A stretch of 64,000 bases of DNA from positions 199,422 to 263,421 of the forward strand of contig NZ_FTPD01000017.1 in the NCBI RefSeq assembly GCF_900156895.1. Direction: 5' to 3'. The position numbers were made by a program, and so were the translations under genes. Within the stretch, counting starts at the first letter, position 1. Each line of letters starts with the position of its first letter. Positions 18,071 through 27,363 of this stretch are shown here, one piece after another. Under the pieces are notes generated by a model. That model was not told the DNA's origin. It was given only the letters and a program-made list of their open reading frames with translations, and ran no database searches. The DNA is from Mesorhizobium prunaredense. Its GTDB lineage: Bacteria; Pseudomonadota; Alphaproteobacteria; Rhizobiales; Rhizobiaceae.

Positions 18071-19654
18071 ATGTCGCAGGAACTCGACCATCTCAGCCGT
18101 CACGTATGTCGCGGCGGGCTAAGCCGCCGTGAATTTCTCGGCCGTGCGGCCGCGCTGGGCGTCAGCGCCACCTTCGCCAATTCCCTTCTTGCCAGTGCTG
18201 CACTTGCCGAGGGGCCCGTTCGGGGAGGGATCATCAAAGGCGGTATTAATGGCGGTGAAGCCACCCAAAACCTTGATCCCGCCAATTTTGTGACGGCGAT
18301 GGTCAACTTCGGCAAGTGTTGGGGCGAGTATCTTGTGGCGATGGGGCCTAACGGCACACTGGAACATCGCCTTGCCGAGGAGATCGGCTCTTCCAGCGAC
18401 GCTAAGGTCTGGACCTTCAAGATTCGTCAGGACGTGGAATTCCACAACGGCAAGACTGTAACGGCGCAAGACGTTGTGGCGACACTGGAACGGCATTCCG
18501 ACGAAAAATCGAAGTCGGGTGCGAAAGGGATCTTGCAGAACATCGAGGGCCTCAAGGCCGACGGCCGGAATGTCATTATTACTCTCAAGGAGCCGAACGT
18601 CGATCTGCCGTACCTGATGACGGACTTTCATCTCGTCATTCAGCCCAACGGAGGCAAGGATAATCCGGCCGAAGGCATAAGTGCCGGACCGTACAAAGTA
18701 ACGGTCAACGAGCCCGGCAGACGGCACGGCGGCGAACGCTTCGCCAATTTCTGGCAGCCCGACAAAATGGGCTTCGCCGATCAGGTTGAGCTTTTTATCA
18801 TCAACGATGACACCGCCCGCATCTCCGCGCTGCAGGGCGGCCAAGTTCACATCGTAAACATGGTTCAGCCCAAGATCGTCGATCTGGTCAAGCGTGTGCC
18901 CAACTTAAAAATCGAGACCACATCGGGGCCGGGCCATTATGTTTACGACATGTTTTGCGATACGGCGCCGTTCGACAACAGGGATTTGAGGATGGCCCTC
19001 AAGCTGGCCGTCGACCGCCAGGAAATGGTGGACAAGATCCTTCGGGGCTACGGTACTGTTGGTAACGACTTTCCAATCAACTCATCCTACCCGTTATTCC
19101 CTGACGACGTTGAACAGCGCCAGTTCGATCCGGACAAGGCCAAGTTCCACTACAAGAAGTCGGGTCACAGTGGACCGATCCTTTTGCGCACGTCGGACGT
19201 TGCCTTTCCGGGCGCCGTCGATGCGGCGCAGCTTTATCAGCAGAGCTGCACCAAGGCCGGCATCACCCTGGAGGTCAAGAAGGAGCCGAGCGATGGCTAT
19301 TGGTCGCAAGTTTGGATGAAACAACCCTTCTGCAACACCTTCTGGTTGGGGCGTCCAACGCAGGACCAAATGTATTCCACCACTTATTTCTCGAAGGCGC
19401 CCTGGAATGAAACACACTTCTTCAATGAGAAGTTCGACAAACTTCTCAGCGAGGCGCGTGCCGAACTCGACCAGGACAAGCGCAAGAACCTCTATCGCGA
19501 GATGGCCCTCATTGTTCGGGATGAGGGCGGGGTGATCGTTCCGATGTTCAACCAATCCATTGACGCGACTTCGGACAAGATCGGCGGATATGGCGGCGGA
19601 CGCAGCGAGCTGATGGACGGCTACGCGTTCGCTAAATGCTGGCTCAAGGCATGA
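18071..19654 (+). CDS. Tat-exported ABC transporter substrate-binding protein (SBP family 5, dipeptide type), paralogue A
   Basis: 527 residues from the ATG at 18071, preceded by AAAGGGAGGT. A twin-arginine signal (LSRREFLGRAAALGVSA, RR at 19-20) indicates folded export to the periplasm. The mature part is a DppA/OppA-type cluster-C binding protein, with motifs ESDAKVWTFKIRQDVEFHNGK-like, TAQDVVATLERH and YGTVGNDFPINSSYPLFP. It is strongly similar along its length to the protein at 49855-51444, indicating duplication. Only an ATPase remnant remains upstream at this locus, so it may feed the intact permeases encoded at 45423-47231. Ligand unknown. The next gene is a GMC oxidoreductase. Confidence 0.9.
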   Translation: MSQELDHLSRHVCRGGLSRREFLGRAAALGVSATFANSLLASAALAEGPVRGGIIKGGINGGEATQNLDPANFVTAMVNFGKCWGEYLVAMGPNGTLEHRLAEEIGSSSDAKVWTFKIRQDVEFHNGKTVTAQDVVATLERHSDEKSKSGAKGILQNIEGLKADGRNVIITLKEPNVDLPYLMTDFHLVIQPNGGKDNPAEGISAGPYKVTVNEPGRRHGGERFANFWQPDKMGFADQVELFIINDDTARISALQGGQVHIVNMVQPKIVDLVKRVPNLKIETTSGPGHYVYDMFCDTAPFDNRDLRMALKLAVDRQEMVDKILRGYGTVGNDFPINSSYPLFPDDVEQRQFDPDKAKFHYKKSGHSGPILLRTSDVAFPGAVDAAQLYQQSCTKAGITLEVKKEPSDGYWSQVWMKQPFCNTFWLGRPTQDQMYSTTYFSKAPWNETHFFNEKFDKLLSEARAELDQDKRKNLYREMALIVRDEGGVIVPMFNQSIDATSDKIGGYGGGRSELMDGYAFAKCWLKA

Positions 19655-19784
19655 CCCCCATGGGTTGTCAGCTTGACATCGGTCGGCGTTAGGGCGGGGG
19701 TCGACCGGGTTTTGCTCTAATTGTCGGCCGCTTTCACCAGATGACCGGTCTGACGCCGCCCAGTTGCCAACAAGGGAGCTACTC

Positions 19785-19853
19785 ATGCCGAATACCTTTT
19801 GGACCTGTCCTATCCCTTTCATTCGGCCACTAAGGTTCGACAATGGAATTTGA
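19785..19853 (+). CDS. Possible 22-residue leader peptide overlapping the GMC gene
   Basis: ATG at 19785 after AAGGGAG opens a 22-codon frame (MPNTFWTCPIPFIRPLRF and four more residues) whose stop lies 11 bases inside the GMC gene in another frame. The good ribosome site and the overlap would allow translational coupling to a downstream gene that lacks a strong ribosome site of its own. It may equally be chance. Confidence 0.25.
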   Translation: MPNTFWTCPIPFIRPLRFDNGI

Positions 19854-21429
19854 CTACATCGTCGTAGGGTCCGGCAGTGCTGGATCGCCAGTTGCCGCGC
19901 GTTTAGTGGAGAAAGGCGCTCGCGTTCTACTGCTCGAAGCCGGTAAACGGGAGAAGCTCCGCATCACGCGAATCCCAGCATCGTCAGTGCACACTGTCGG
20001 CAATCAGCGCTATGACTGGGCGTATATTTCGGAGCCGGATCCAACGCGTCATGGGCTCCAAGAATTATGGCCGCGGGGCCGCGTGCCAGGCGGCTCGTCC
20101 GCTATTAATGGTATGATTTTCGTCAGAGGCGCCCAGACCGACTTTGACGCTTGGGAAGAGCTCGGCAATAACGGATGGGGCTGGAATTCCGTACTGCCTT
20201 ACTTTCGCAAGATGGAAACGGCTGACAAATATACGGAAAATGACGCCTATCGAGGGGGTATGGGCCCACTGCGGGTTTCGACTGTGCGTTGGCGCGTTCC
20301 GGTTTCCCAAACGTTTATCGACAGCTTTGTGAATTTAGGCGTTCCACTAAACCCTGACTTAAACGGACCCTCGCATGAGGGAGTAGCTTGGAATCAAGGC
20401 TCCACGAAAAACGGCCTGCGCCATTCAGCTTTCGACGCATACATAGAGCCGCTGCAGAAGAATCCCAATTTAGTGGTCATGGACGACGCTGTGGCCAGCA
20501 GTCTGGTCATGGAAGCGAACCGTGCAAAGGGCGTCATTTTTACGCGGGGTGGCCAGGCCTTGCGAGCAAGCGCGCGGCGCGGCGTCGTGCTGTCTGCCGG
20601 TGCTCTTAATTCGCCTCAAATCCTCATGCTGTCAGGAATTGGCGATCCTAGCGAACTCGCGAGGCATGGCATAGAACCCGTTGTGGCCAGCCCGGAGGTC
20701 GGTCAAAACTTATTAGAGCATCCGTGCTTAACCGTCATCGCCGAGATGAATATCAAAACGGGAAATGCTTACGCATCTGGACTTGGACGAGTGAGAGCGT
20801 TCGCAGAATGGGCTTTTGCGAGGAAAGGCGTGCTTACTGAGTCCTTGGCACAGGTTATAGCCTTCCTCAAGTCTACTCCTGATCAGAAAGTGCCCGATCT
20901 TCAATTCCATCTTTTGCCCTTTGGCTTTTTCATGAAGAATGGGCGGCGGCACGTCCCTCGACGAAACCTCGTGACGATCTATGCCAATGTAAACCATGCG
21001 AAGAGCAAGGGCCACGTTGCACTTCGATCAAATAATCCCCGAGACCCTATAGCTATTTATCCACGCCTGCTCGACCACCCCGACGACCTAAAAGGCGTTC
21101 TGCTCGGCCTAGATTGGGTTAGGCGGCTGGCATCGACACCACCATTTGGTAGTCATGTCCTCCAACTTATTGACGTCCCGCCCCAAGAGGCCGGGATTGA
21201 GGCGGACGAAAGATATGTACGCGCCGCAACCGGGCCAGCTTACCACCCTGTTGGGACTTGTCGCATGGGTATCGATGACCGGGCCGTTGTGACGCCAGAC
21301 CTACGAGTGAGGGGAACTGAAGGCTTATGGGTTGCCGATGCGTCGATATTCCCAACACATATCGCAGGTAACACCAACGCGACGTCTATCATGATCGGTG
21401 AGCGCGCAGCAGACCTAATCCAGCCCTAG
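19843..21429 (+). CDS. GMC-family oxidoreductase (choline dehydrogenase-like)
   Basis: 528 residues. The N-terminal FAD motif is YIVVGSGSAGSPVAARL (about 4-20), followed by WPRGRVPGGSSAINGMIFVRG (GMC signature 1) and LSAGALNSPQILMLSGIG (GMC signature 2). The catalytic His is in AYHPVGTCRMG, and the C-terminal GNTNATSIMIGERAADLI closes the FAD domain. The family oxidises primary alcohols such as choline. An aldehyde dehydrogenase gene follows by 150 bp on the same strand, so the pair could carry an alcohol through aldehyde to acid. A choline/betaine step is possible but the sequence does not prove the substrate. Confidence 0.88.
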   Translation: MEFDYIVVGSGSAGSPVAARLVEKGARVLLLEAGKREKLRITRIPASSVHTVGNQRYDWAYISEPDPTRHGLQELWPRGRVPGGSSAINGMIFVRGAQTDFDAWEELGNNGWGWNSVLPYFRKMETADKYTENDAYRGGMGPLRVSTVRWRVPVSQTFIDSFVNLGVPLNPDLNGPSHEGVAWNQGSTKNGLRHSAFDAYIEPLQKNPNLVVMDDAVASSLVMEANRAKGVIFTRGGQALRASARRGVVLSAGALNSPQILMLSGIGDPSELARHGIEPVVASPEVGQNLLEHPCLTVIAEMNIKTGNAYASGLGRVRAFAEWAFARKGVLTESLAQVIAFLKSTPDQKVPDLQFHLLPFGFFMKNGRRHVPRRNLVTIYANVNHAKSKGHVALRSNNPRDPIAIYPRLLDHPDDLKGVLLGLDWVRRLASTPPFGSHVLQLIDVPPQEAGIEADERYVRAATGPAYHPVGTCRMGIDDRAVVTPDLRVRGTEGLWVADASIFPTHIAGNTNATSIMIGERAADLIQP

Positions 21430-21580
21430 CGAAGTGCGAGACGCGTCAGAGCCACTGAGCGATAAAAAATCGAATGAGCACTCCTGAGTAAGAGCGAGGC
21501 TGTCCAGATCCGGTCTGTATTCATATCGGAGTTGCGGAGTTTCGTTCCGGCCAAGGTGCAAAGATAATACTGAGCGAGAT

Positions 21581-23011
21581 ATGCAGCACGTACGACAACA
21601 TTACATAGATGGAGACTGGGTCGACCCATTGGACCCAACTCTCCTGGACGTGATTGATCCTTCATCGGAGCAACTCATTACTCGCATCGCCGGTGGCGGC
21701 CCCAGGGACGTCGACCGCGCCGTGGCAGCTGCTCGCAAAGCTTTCCCTCTATTTTCTACAACCACGCCGCCACAACGACTGGAGTTGCTGCGGGCAGTCC
21801 TCTCAGAATATGAGAGGCGACGGGAAGACATCGCTGAGGTCCTTTCCACGGAAATAGGTGCGCCTTTCCAAATCGCTCGTAAGTGGCAATTGGCGTTGGC
21901 TGAACTCAGAAGTGTCATAGAGGTTCTGGAACACTATCAGTTCGAGGAATTGCAAGGGTCAACCAAGATTGTCCGAGAACCGATCGGAGTCGTAGGGTTG
22001 ATCACGCCTTGGAATTGGCCGATCGGCCAGATAATAATGAAGGTTGCTCCGGCACTCGCTGCAGGATGCACAATGGTGCTTAAACCTTCCGAGGTGGCTC
22101 CTTTGAACGCGATCATCTGGTCCGAAATTATGCATTCTGCAGGGGTCCCCGCAGGCGTCTATAACATGGTCCAAGGGGAAGGCGCAGTTGTGGGCGAAGC
22201 GATGTCGGCCCATCCAGGAATAGATATGATGTCTTTTACCGGTTCCACCCGGGCTGGCATCCTCATTGCTCAGTCGGCCGCAAAAACCGTCAAGCGTGTA
22301 GCGCAGGAGCTTGGAGGAAAATCGGCGAATATCCTGTTGCCTGACGCGGATTTTGAAAGTGCCGTGACGAAGGGCGTGCTTGGGGTGATGCGCAATAGCG
22401 GCCAAGCTTGTAGCGCGCCCACCCGCATGTTGGTGCCAGCAGAACGCCACGAGGAGGTGAAGAGGATTGCCAAGTCGGTCGCAGAAGGGTTGATCGTTGG
22501 GGATGTACGCGACCCTAAAACGAATGTGGGACCGGTGGTCAGCAAGAGTCAATTCGACAATGTTCAGCGCTTTATACGGGCTGGGATCGACGAGGGAGCA
22601 GATCTCGTTACCGGCGGCCCCGGCAGACCGGAGCATCTCAACCGAGGCTATTTCGTCCGCCCGACAGTATTTGCTAATGTCCACAATGACATGATCATTG
22701 CGCGCGAAGAGATTTTCGGGCCGGTTCTGTCAATTCTGCCATACCGGAATGAGGAAGAGGCGATCGACCTCGCGAACGATACGATCTTTGGCTTGGCGGC
22801 ATATGTTCAATCGTCCGACCTTGCCCGCGCCCGCAGTGTGGCAGCCCGTATGCGAGCCGGCACTGTGCATATCAACTACACAGCGCCCGACAGGGCCGCG
22901 CCATTCGGTGGCTATAAACAATCGGGGAATGGACGCGAAAATGGCAAGTGGGGCTTGGAGGAGTACCTCGAAGTGAAGGCGCTGCTCGGCTACGACGCCC
23001 CTTTGGCGTAA
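21581..23011 (+). CDS. NAD(P)-dependent aldehyde dehydrogenase
   Basis: 476 residues with the full aldehyde dehydrogenase fold: TPWNWPIGQI near 145, FTGSTRAG in the cofactor site, the general base Glu in QELGGKSAN (about 242) and the catalytic Cys in NSGQACSAPTRM (about 276), then EEIFGPVLSI. It oxidises an aldehyde to the acid and probably acts on the product of the GMC enzyme just upstream. The branch (GQACSAPTR) resembles plant-type/general ALDHs rather than BetB. Start ATG 21581 chosen for homology beginning at YIDGDW; the ribosome site (GCGAGAT) is weak. Confidence 0.88.
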   Translation: MQHVRQHYIDGDWVDPLDPTLLDVIDPSSEQLITRIAGGGPRDVDRAVAAARKAFPLFSTTTPPQRLELLRAVLSEYERRREDIAEVLSTEIGAPFQIARKWQLALAELRSVIEVLEHYQFEELQGSTKIVREPIGVVGLITPWNWPIGQIIMKVAPALAAGCTMVLKPSEVAPLNAIIWSEIMHSAGVPAGVYNMVQGEGAVVGEAMSAHPGIDMMSFTGSTRAGILIAQSAAKTVKRVAQELGGKSANILLPDADFESAVTKGVLGVMRNSGQACSAPTRMLVPAERHEEVKRIAKSVAEGLIVGDVRDPKTNVGPVVSKSQFDNVQRFIRAGIDEGADLVTGGPGRPEHLNRGYFVRPTVFANVHNDMIIAREEIFGPVLSILPYRNEEEAIDLANDTIFGLAAYVQSSDLARARSVAARMRAGTVHINYTAPDRAAPFGGYKQSGNGRENGKWGLEEYLEVKALLGYDAPLA

Positions 23012-23357
23012 TCCGCGTCGCGTGGATGCGGACGGCGCGTCTCGGCATTGAGTCCAGCGCCTCGATCACGGTGCTCCCAGTTTTGCCGCCAGATCTGAGC
23101 AATCTCCGGACGTTTGCGACCGCCATCAATGGCACGGCAGAACCGCAGGCGCCAGGGTCGTGACCCGGATGCTTGGTAAGCACGGTGGGTATTGGTAGGG
23201 AACTGCCGCGACCAGGCGCGCCTTAATAAACAACTATTGGTGAGGTGAGGTGCCGCTCGCCGGCGTCCTCGGCGCATAAGCCAGCGCGGTCTAGGCTAGC
23301 TGCTATGTACAAATGAGTAGTGACCGACGTGCCGCCAGTCGTGCGCCTTCGAAGGTT
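23012..23357. other. Intergenic region between convergent genes
   Basis: About 345 bases between the ALDH stop and the 3' end of the minus-strand M24 gene. No recognisable gene and no clear terminator. Confidence 0.35.
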
Positions 23358-24536
23358 TCAGCGTTTGACATGGATCTCTCGCGGGAAGCTGGTCAGCGCC
23401 TCGCAGCCGTTCGTGGTGACGAGGATCGTTTCGCTCACTTCGATCCCCCAGCCATCCATCCACATGCCGAGGATCGAGTGAAGGACATTGCCCGGTTTCA
23501 GAATCGTCTTATCCCCCTGGCGCAGGCTGATCGTGTGCTCGCCCCAGTCAGGCGGATAGGCCGCGCCGATCGAATAGCCAATGCGGGATTCCTTCTTCAG
23601 GCCGTAGCGCTGGATGACCTGGCGCCAGCTCGCCTCGATGTCCTCCGCCAAGACACCGGGCCTGATCGTAGCCAGCACTGCCTCCATGCCTTCGAGCACG
23701 GCCTTACCGGTGTCGCCGACCTTGGCTGGCATTGCGCCCAGCTGAAGCGTCCGCGCCAGACCTGCGGCATAGCGACGAACGACGCCGGCCAGCTCGAGCG
23801 CGACGGTTTCGTTGTGGCCAAAGCGACGATCGCTCCACATGATATGCGGCGCCGATGCATTTTCGCCACCCAGTATGGTCGGCGGCAGGGCGGTGATGTC
23901 GCCGGCGAAATCCGGCGAGCCAGCTACCTGAGCGGCCTGGATTTTGGCGATGGCGTCGCACTCGCGCACACCTGGCGCTATCACCTCATAGGCCGCGGTG
24001 ACCGCCGCCTCGGCAAGACGCGAGGCTTTGCGTAGATAGCCGATCTCGGCTTCCGATTTGACGCTGCGGATCCAGTTCACCAGAAGGTCAGCATCGTGAA
24101 AGATTGCGTTGGGCAGCCCAGCGGTCAGCCGGGCATGCGCCTTGGCGGAATAGTAGTAGGCTTCAAGCTCGATGCCGATATTGCGGCGCCCCCAGCCCTT
24201 CCTGTCGATCCATGCGGCAATCCAGTCCATCGGATGACGGTCGGCACGCTGGACATGATCTTCGGGAAAGCCGATGACGTTCTCGGGCTTCATCCAAGCC
24301 GTCAGCAACCCACCGGCGGCATCCATGGCGCGACCAATCCACACCGGCTCCTCGTCCGCGAGCGGGACCAGGACCATTTGCGGTGTGTAAAACGACCAGC
24401 CGTCATAGCCGGTGATGTAGTGCTGGTTGGCGACGTCGTTGACGATTAGAAGATCGAGGTTGCGGCGCGCCATTTCCGCCCGGATAGCGGAAAGCCTCCT
24501 CCGGTATTCGTCGGGGTGGAATGGTAATGGTATCAT
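23358..24536 (-). CDS. M24-family ectoine hydrolase-like protein (EutD/DoeA type), copy 2
   Basis: 392 residues from the ATG at 24536; an in-frame extension upstream is low-complexity and not conserved. Creatinase N-terminal domain with NLDLLIVNDVANQHYITGYDGWSFYT, then GRRNIGIELEAYYYSAKAH, APHIMWSDRRFGHNETVALELAGV and GYSIGAAYPPDWGEHTISLR. It is more diverged from copies 1 (7355) and 3 (32773) than they are from each other. By its TGYDGWSFY and MWSD..F segments it is closest to characterised EutD. Its neighbours on the same strand are an AraC-type regulator, a class III aminotransferase and a semialdehyde dehydrogenase, which resembles the atf/ssd genes linked to ectoine breakdown in marine alphaproteobacteria. 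Ectoine hydrolase is the leading but unproven function. Confidence 0.78.
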   Translation of the reverse strand: MIPLPFHPDEYRRRLSAIRAEMARRNLDLLIVNDVANQHYITGYDGWSFYTPQMVLVPLADEEPVWIGRAMDAAGGLLTAWMKPENVIGFPEDHVQRADRHPMDWIAAWIDRKGWGRRNIGIELEAYYYSAKAHARLTAGLPNAIFHDADLLVNWIRSVKSEAEIGYLRKASRLAEAAVTAAYEVIAPGVRECDAIAKIQAAQVAGSPDFAGDITALPPTILGGENASAPHIMWSDRRFGHNETVALELAGVVRRYAAGLARTLQLGAMPAKVGDTGKAVLEGMEAVLATIRPGVLAEDIEASWRQVIQRYGLKKESRIGYSIGAAYPPDWGEHTISLRQGDKTILKPGNVLHSILGMWMDGWGIEVSETILVTTNGCEALTSFPREIHVKR

Positions 24537-24688
24537 GTTGAGAAAATCCTCTTCTATCGCTCCCGGGTCGGCCCCAGAGCAAGCAGGAGTCGAGCCCGGT
24601 CTCGAACGTGACAATCGACACGAGCTCATCGACGTGAGCCCATCACCAACAACAGCGCCATAACTGATCTTCAGAGAACAACGCTCTG

Positions 24689-25762
24689 CTAGTGGCAGTT
24701 AGGCACTCTTTCGTAACTTAGCCTCCGATCGATTTTCCTGACTCTATTTTCCTCCGGCGCGATCGACCGCGTTGTTTTTCGTTGGTGGACTGGCAGTCGT
24801 GACTGATGCGGCGCGCAGCCGTAGGCGTCACGGTACGCTTTTGAGAAGTGCGATGCAGAGATAAAGCCGCAAGCCATCGCTATCTCCACGACCGGCAGGC
24901 GGGAACTGATGAGCAGCAGATGCGCCCGTTCCAGACGAAGATCCAAATAGTAGCGGCTTGGAGAACATCCCAGTTCCCGCCTAAACAGTCGCTCGATTTG
25001 ACGTCGGGATAGGCCGGCTGATCCCACAAGTTCGTCTAATAGCAATGGCTCCGTGAGGTTTGCCTCCATCTCCTCGATTATCTTGATGACCGCCCGATGG
25101 TTTAGTTGCACTCGTGAATGGAGTGGCAAACGTTGGCGGTCACCCGCTGAACGGGTCCTACACGCGATGGCTTTTTCACAAATACGATTGACAACTATCG
25201 TCCCATGGTGACGGGCAACCAAATCTAGAAACATGTCGAAGGGAGCGTCTCCCCCGGCGCAGGTGTACAGGTCTCCATCCCGCTCAAAGGCGGTTTGAGT
25301 GGCGGACACACCTATAAAGCGCTCAGAGAATATAGGAAATTGTTCCCAGTGAACCGCGCAACGGCGCCCTTCTGCAACCCCGGCTCGAGCAAGCATAATC
25401 GTGCCGCTACCTATGCCTACGAGGCAACTGCGGTGGTTTCTACACTCTCGTAACCAGGCCTCAAGCTGTTTGTGCGAGCTAGGAGCGTTACGGCCGCCGA
25501 CGACAACGACGGCCGGTGCTGAGATTGATCGACGAGTTCTTTCACGTTCGAACGACAGCGACGATTCAGCGCATACCAACAACCCGCAACTTGAGACCAC
25601 AGGCTCCCCGTCGTCCGAAACGACTTGCCAGCTATACTCGTCCCGCCCCAATACTTCGTTGGCGAGCCTCAGCGCTTCTACTGCCGACGAGAACGCCTGG
25701 AGCGAAAAGGCCGGCAGGAGGTAAAAGCAAAAGTTTCGGCAGGTCGACTCCGAGTCTAGCAT
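24689..25762 (-). CDS. GlxA-family AraC transcriptional regulator (DJ-1/PfpI-like sensor plus AraC HTH)
   Basis: 357 residues from the ATG at 25762 (AAAAGGAACTCCCGGG precedes it); longer in-frame starts to 25930 are not supported by homology. Residues about 10-190 form the class-I glutamine-amidotransferase-like sensor domain (FSLQAFSSAVEALRLAN, VVVGGRNAP). The usual nucleophile position reads LVGIGSGTIMLARAG, without the Cys, as expected for a ligand-sensing domain. The C-terminal AraC double helix-turn-helix (about 235-335) contains SRRQIERLFRRELGCSPSRYYLDLRLERA and VAMACGF-like ISASHFSKAYRDAYG. Relatives (CdhR, GbdR) govern carnitine and betaine catabolism. It lies downstream of the aminotransferase and may control the surrounding operon. 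Confidence 0.88.
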   Translation of the reverse strand: MLDSESTCRNFCFYLLPAFSLQAFSSAVEALRLANEVLGRDEYSWQVVSDDGEPVVSSCGLLVCAESSLSFERERTRRSISAPAVVVVGGRNAPSSHKQLEAWLRECRNHRSCLVGIGSGTIMLARAGVAEGRRCAVHWEQFPIFSERFIGVSATQTAFERDGDLYTCAGGDAPFDMFLDLVARHHGTIVVNRICEKAIACRTRSAGDRQRLPLHSRVQLNHRAVIKIIEEMEANLTEPLLLDELVGSAGLSRRQIERLFRRELGCSPSRYYLDLRLERAHLLLISSRLPVVEIAMACGFISASHFSKAYRDAYGCAPHQSRLPVHQRKTTRSIAPEENRVRKIDRRLSYERVPNCH

Positions 25763-25947
25763 CCCGGGAGTTCCTTTTCTGCTAGCCTGATCTCTCGTTC
25801 GTGAAGCGGCCATGCGGGAGCCGAGGATTCTCCCGCTAAGTGTCCATTGATCTGCGCTAGCGTCGCCACCGGTGAACCGCTCAGTAGGCTGAACCTGCCT
25901 AAGGCAGACATTCAGGGCGTCTGGCCGCAAGTCGGCTGTCGCCCGCC

Positions 25948-27351
25948 TCAGACGCTAAGTCCTTCTCTCGTGAGCTCATCCGTAACGAAGCGAACTGCAC
26001 TTTCTGCGATACCAACGATCTCTTCCACTTCAGCCTTTGTTGCCACCAAAGGAGGAGCGAAGCCCAGAATGTCACCATGCGGCATGGCTCGGACGATCAG
26101 GCCGCGGTCGCGTGCTGCCTTCGAAATGCGTGCACCGACCTTCAGCGACGGATCGAAACGTTTCTTTTTGCCGCGATCGGCAACGAATTCGATTGCAGCC
26201 ATTAGACCGACGCCGCGCACTTCGCCGACGATCGGCAACTGCGCGAACTTCTCCTGCAGCTGCGCCTGGAAGAACGCGCCGACGTCACGCGCATTGCCGG
26301 GGAGGTTTTCTTTCTCGACAATATCGAGGACCGTGTTGGCCGCGGCAGCCCCGATCGGATGGCCTGAATATGTATATCCGTGCGAGAATGCCCCGACCTT
26401 GTCCGCCCCGTCCTCCAGGACCTTGTAGACTTTTTCTCCGACAATTGCCGCTGAAAGCGGGAAGTAGGCCGAGGTCAGACCTTTAGCGACCGTGATGAGG
26501 TCTGGCTCGATGCCATAGTGCTGCGAGCCGAACATGGAGCCAGTTCGACCAAAGCCGGTTATGACTTCATCTGCGATGAGCAGCACGTCGTGCTTCTTGA
26601 GCACGGCCTGGATTGCTTGCCAGTAACCCTCCGGCGGTGGCGTGATGCCGCCGGTGCCGAGCACCGGCTCGCCAATGAAGCCGCCCACATTGTCCGGGCC
26701 CAGCCGCTCGATCAACTCATCGAGTTCCTTGGCGCGTCGCGCTGAAAATTCGCGCTCGGACTCGCCTGGGGTGGCGCCCCAGTAGTGATGTGGAACACCC
26801 GTATGAACGATCTGCGGAAGTGGCAGGTCCATGTGATCGTGATAAAAGCTCATGCCGGTCATCGAACCGGACACGACGCTGCAGCCGTGATAGCCGCGTT
26901 CACGCGAGATGATCTTCTTCTTGTTCGGCTTGCCACGCAGATTGTTGTAGTACCAGACAAGCTTGGCCTGCGTCTCGTTCGCATCCGAGCCGGACATGCC
27001 GTAGAAGACCTTGCTCATCTTGCCCGGCGCCATCTTCACGAGGCGATCGGAAAGCATTGCGAGCTCGTCCGTCGTGTGGGCAGCGTAGGAATGATAGTAG
27101 GCCAGACGGAAAGCCTGGCGGGAAATCGCTTCGGCGACTTCGGTGCGGCCGTAACCGACATTGACGCAATAAAGGCCGGCGAATCCGTCGATCAGCTGGT
27201 TGCCATGCGCATCTTGAATGCGGATGCCTTTGCCTGTGTCAACGATGGTCGGCTCACCGAGCTTGCCGGTGGCAAAATCCTTGAGCTGTGTGAAAGGATG
27301 CAGGACAGCATTTCTATCCTTTTCGCTGATATCCTTGATGTTGATACTCAT
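25948..27351 (-). CDS. Class III PLP-dependent aminotransferase (omega-amino acid:pyruvate / diaminobutyrate type)
   Basis: 467 residues. PLP-binding features: GSDANETQAK (about 121-130), YHGCSVVSGSMTG, the Asp of LLIADEVITGFGRTG (Asp261) and the Schiff-base Lys290 in TVAKGLTSAY. The subclass (aspartate aminotransferase family protein, SpuC-like) transfers terminal amino groups of polyamines, GABA, beta-alanine or diaminobutyrate to pyruvate. Downstream of the semialdehyde dehydrogenase gene by 12 bp, so the two form an operon that converts an omega-amine to an acid. With EutD-like genes nearby, diaminobutyrate to aspartate semialdehyde to aspartate is a plausible route (DoeD/DoeC-like), by inference. 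Confidence 0.88.
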   Translation of the reverse strand: MSINIKDISEKDRNAVLHPFTQLKDFATGKLGEPTIVDTGKGIRIQDAHGNQLIDGFAGLYCVNVGYGRTEVAEAISRQAFRLAYYHSYAAHTTDELAMLSDRLVKMAPGKMSKVFYGMSGSDANETQAKLVWYYNNLRGKPNKKKIISRERGYHGCSVVSGSMTGMSFYHDHMDLPLPQIVHTGVPHHYWGATPGESEREFSARRAKELDELIERLGPDNVGGFIGEPVLGTGGITPPPEGYWQAIQAVLKKHDVLLIADEVITGFGRTGSMFGSQHYGIEPDLITVAKGLTSAYFPLSAAIVGEKVYKVLEDGADKVGAFSHGYTYSGHPIGAAAANTVLDIVEKENLPGNARDVGAFFQAQLQEKFAQLPIVGEVRGVGLMAAIEFVADRGKKKRFDPSLKVGARISKAARDRGLIVRAMPHGDILGFAPPLVATKAEVEEIVGIAESAVRFVTDELTREGLSV

Positions 27352-27363
27352 GGGTCTGTCCCT

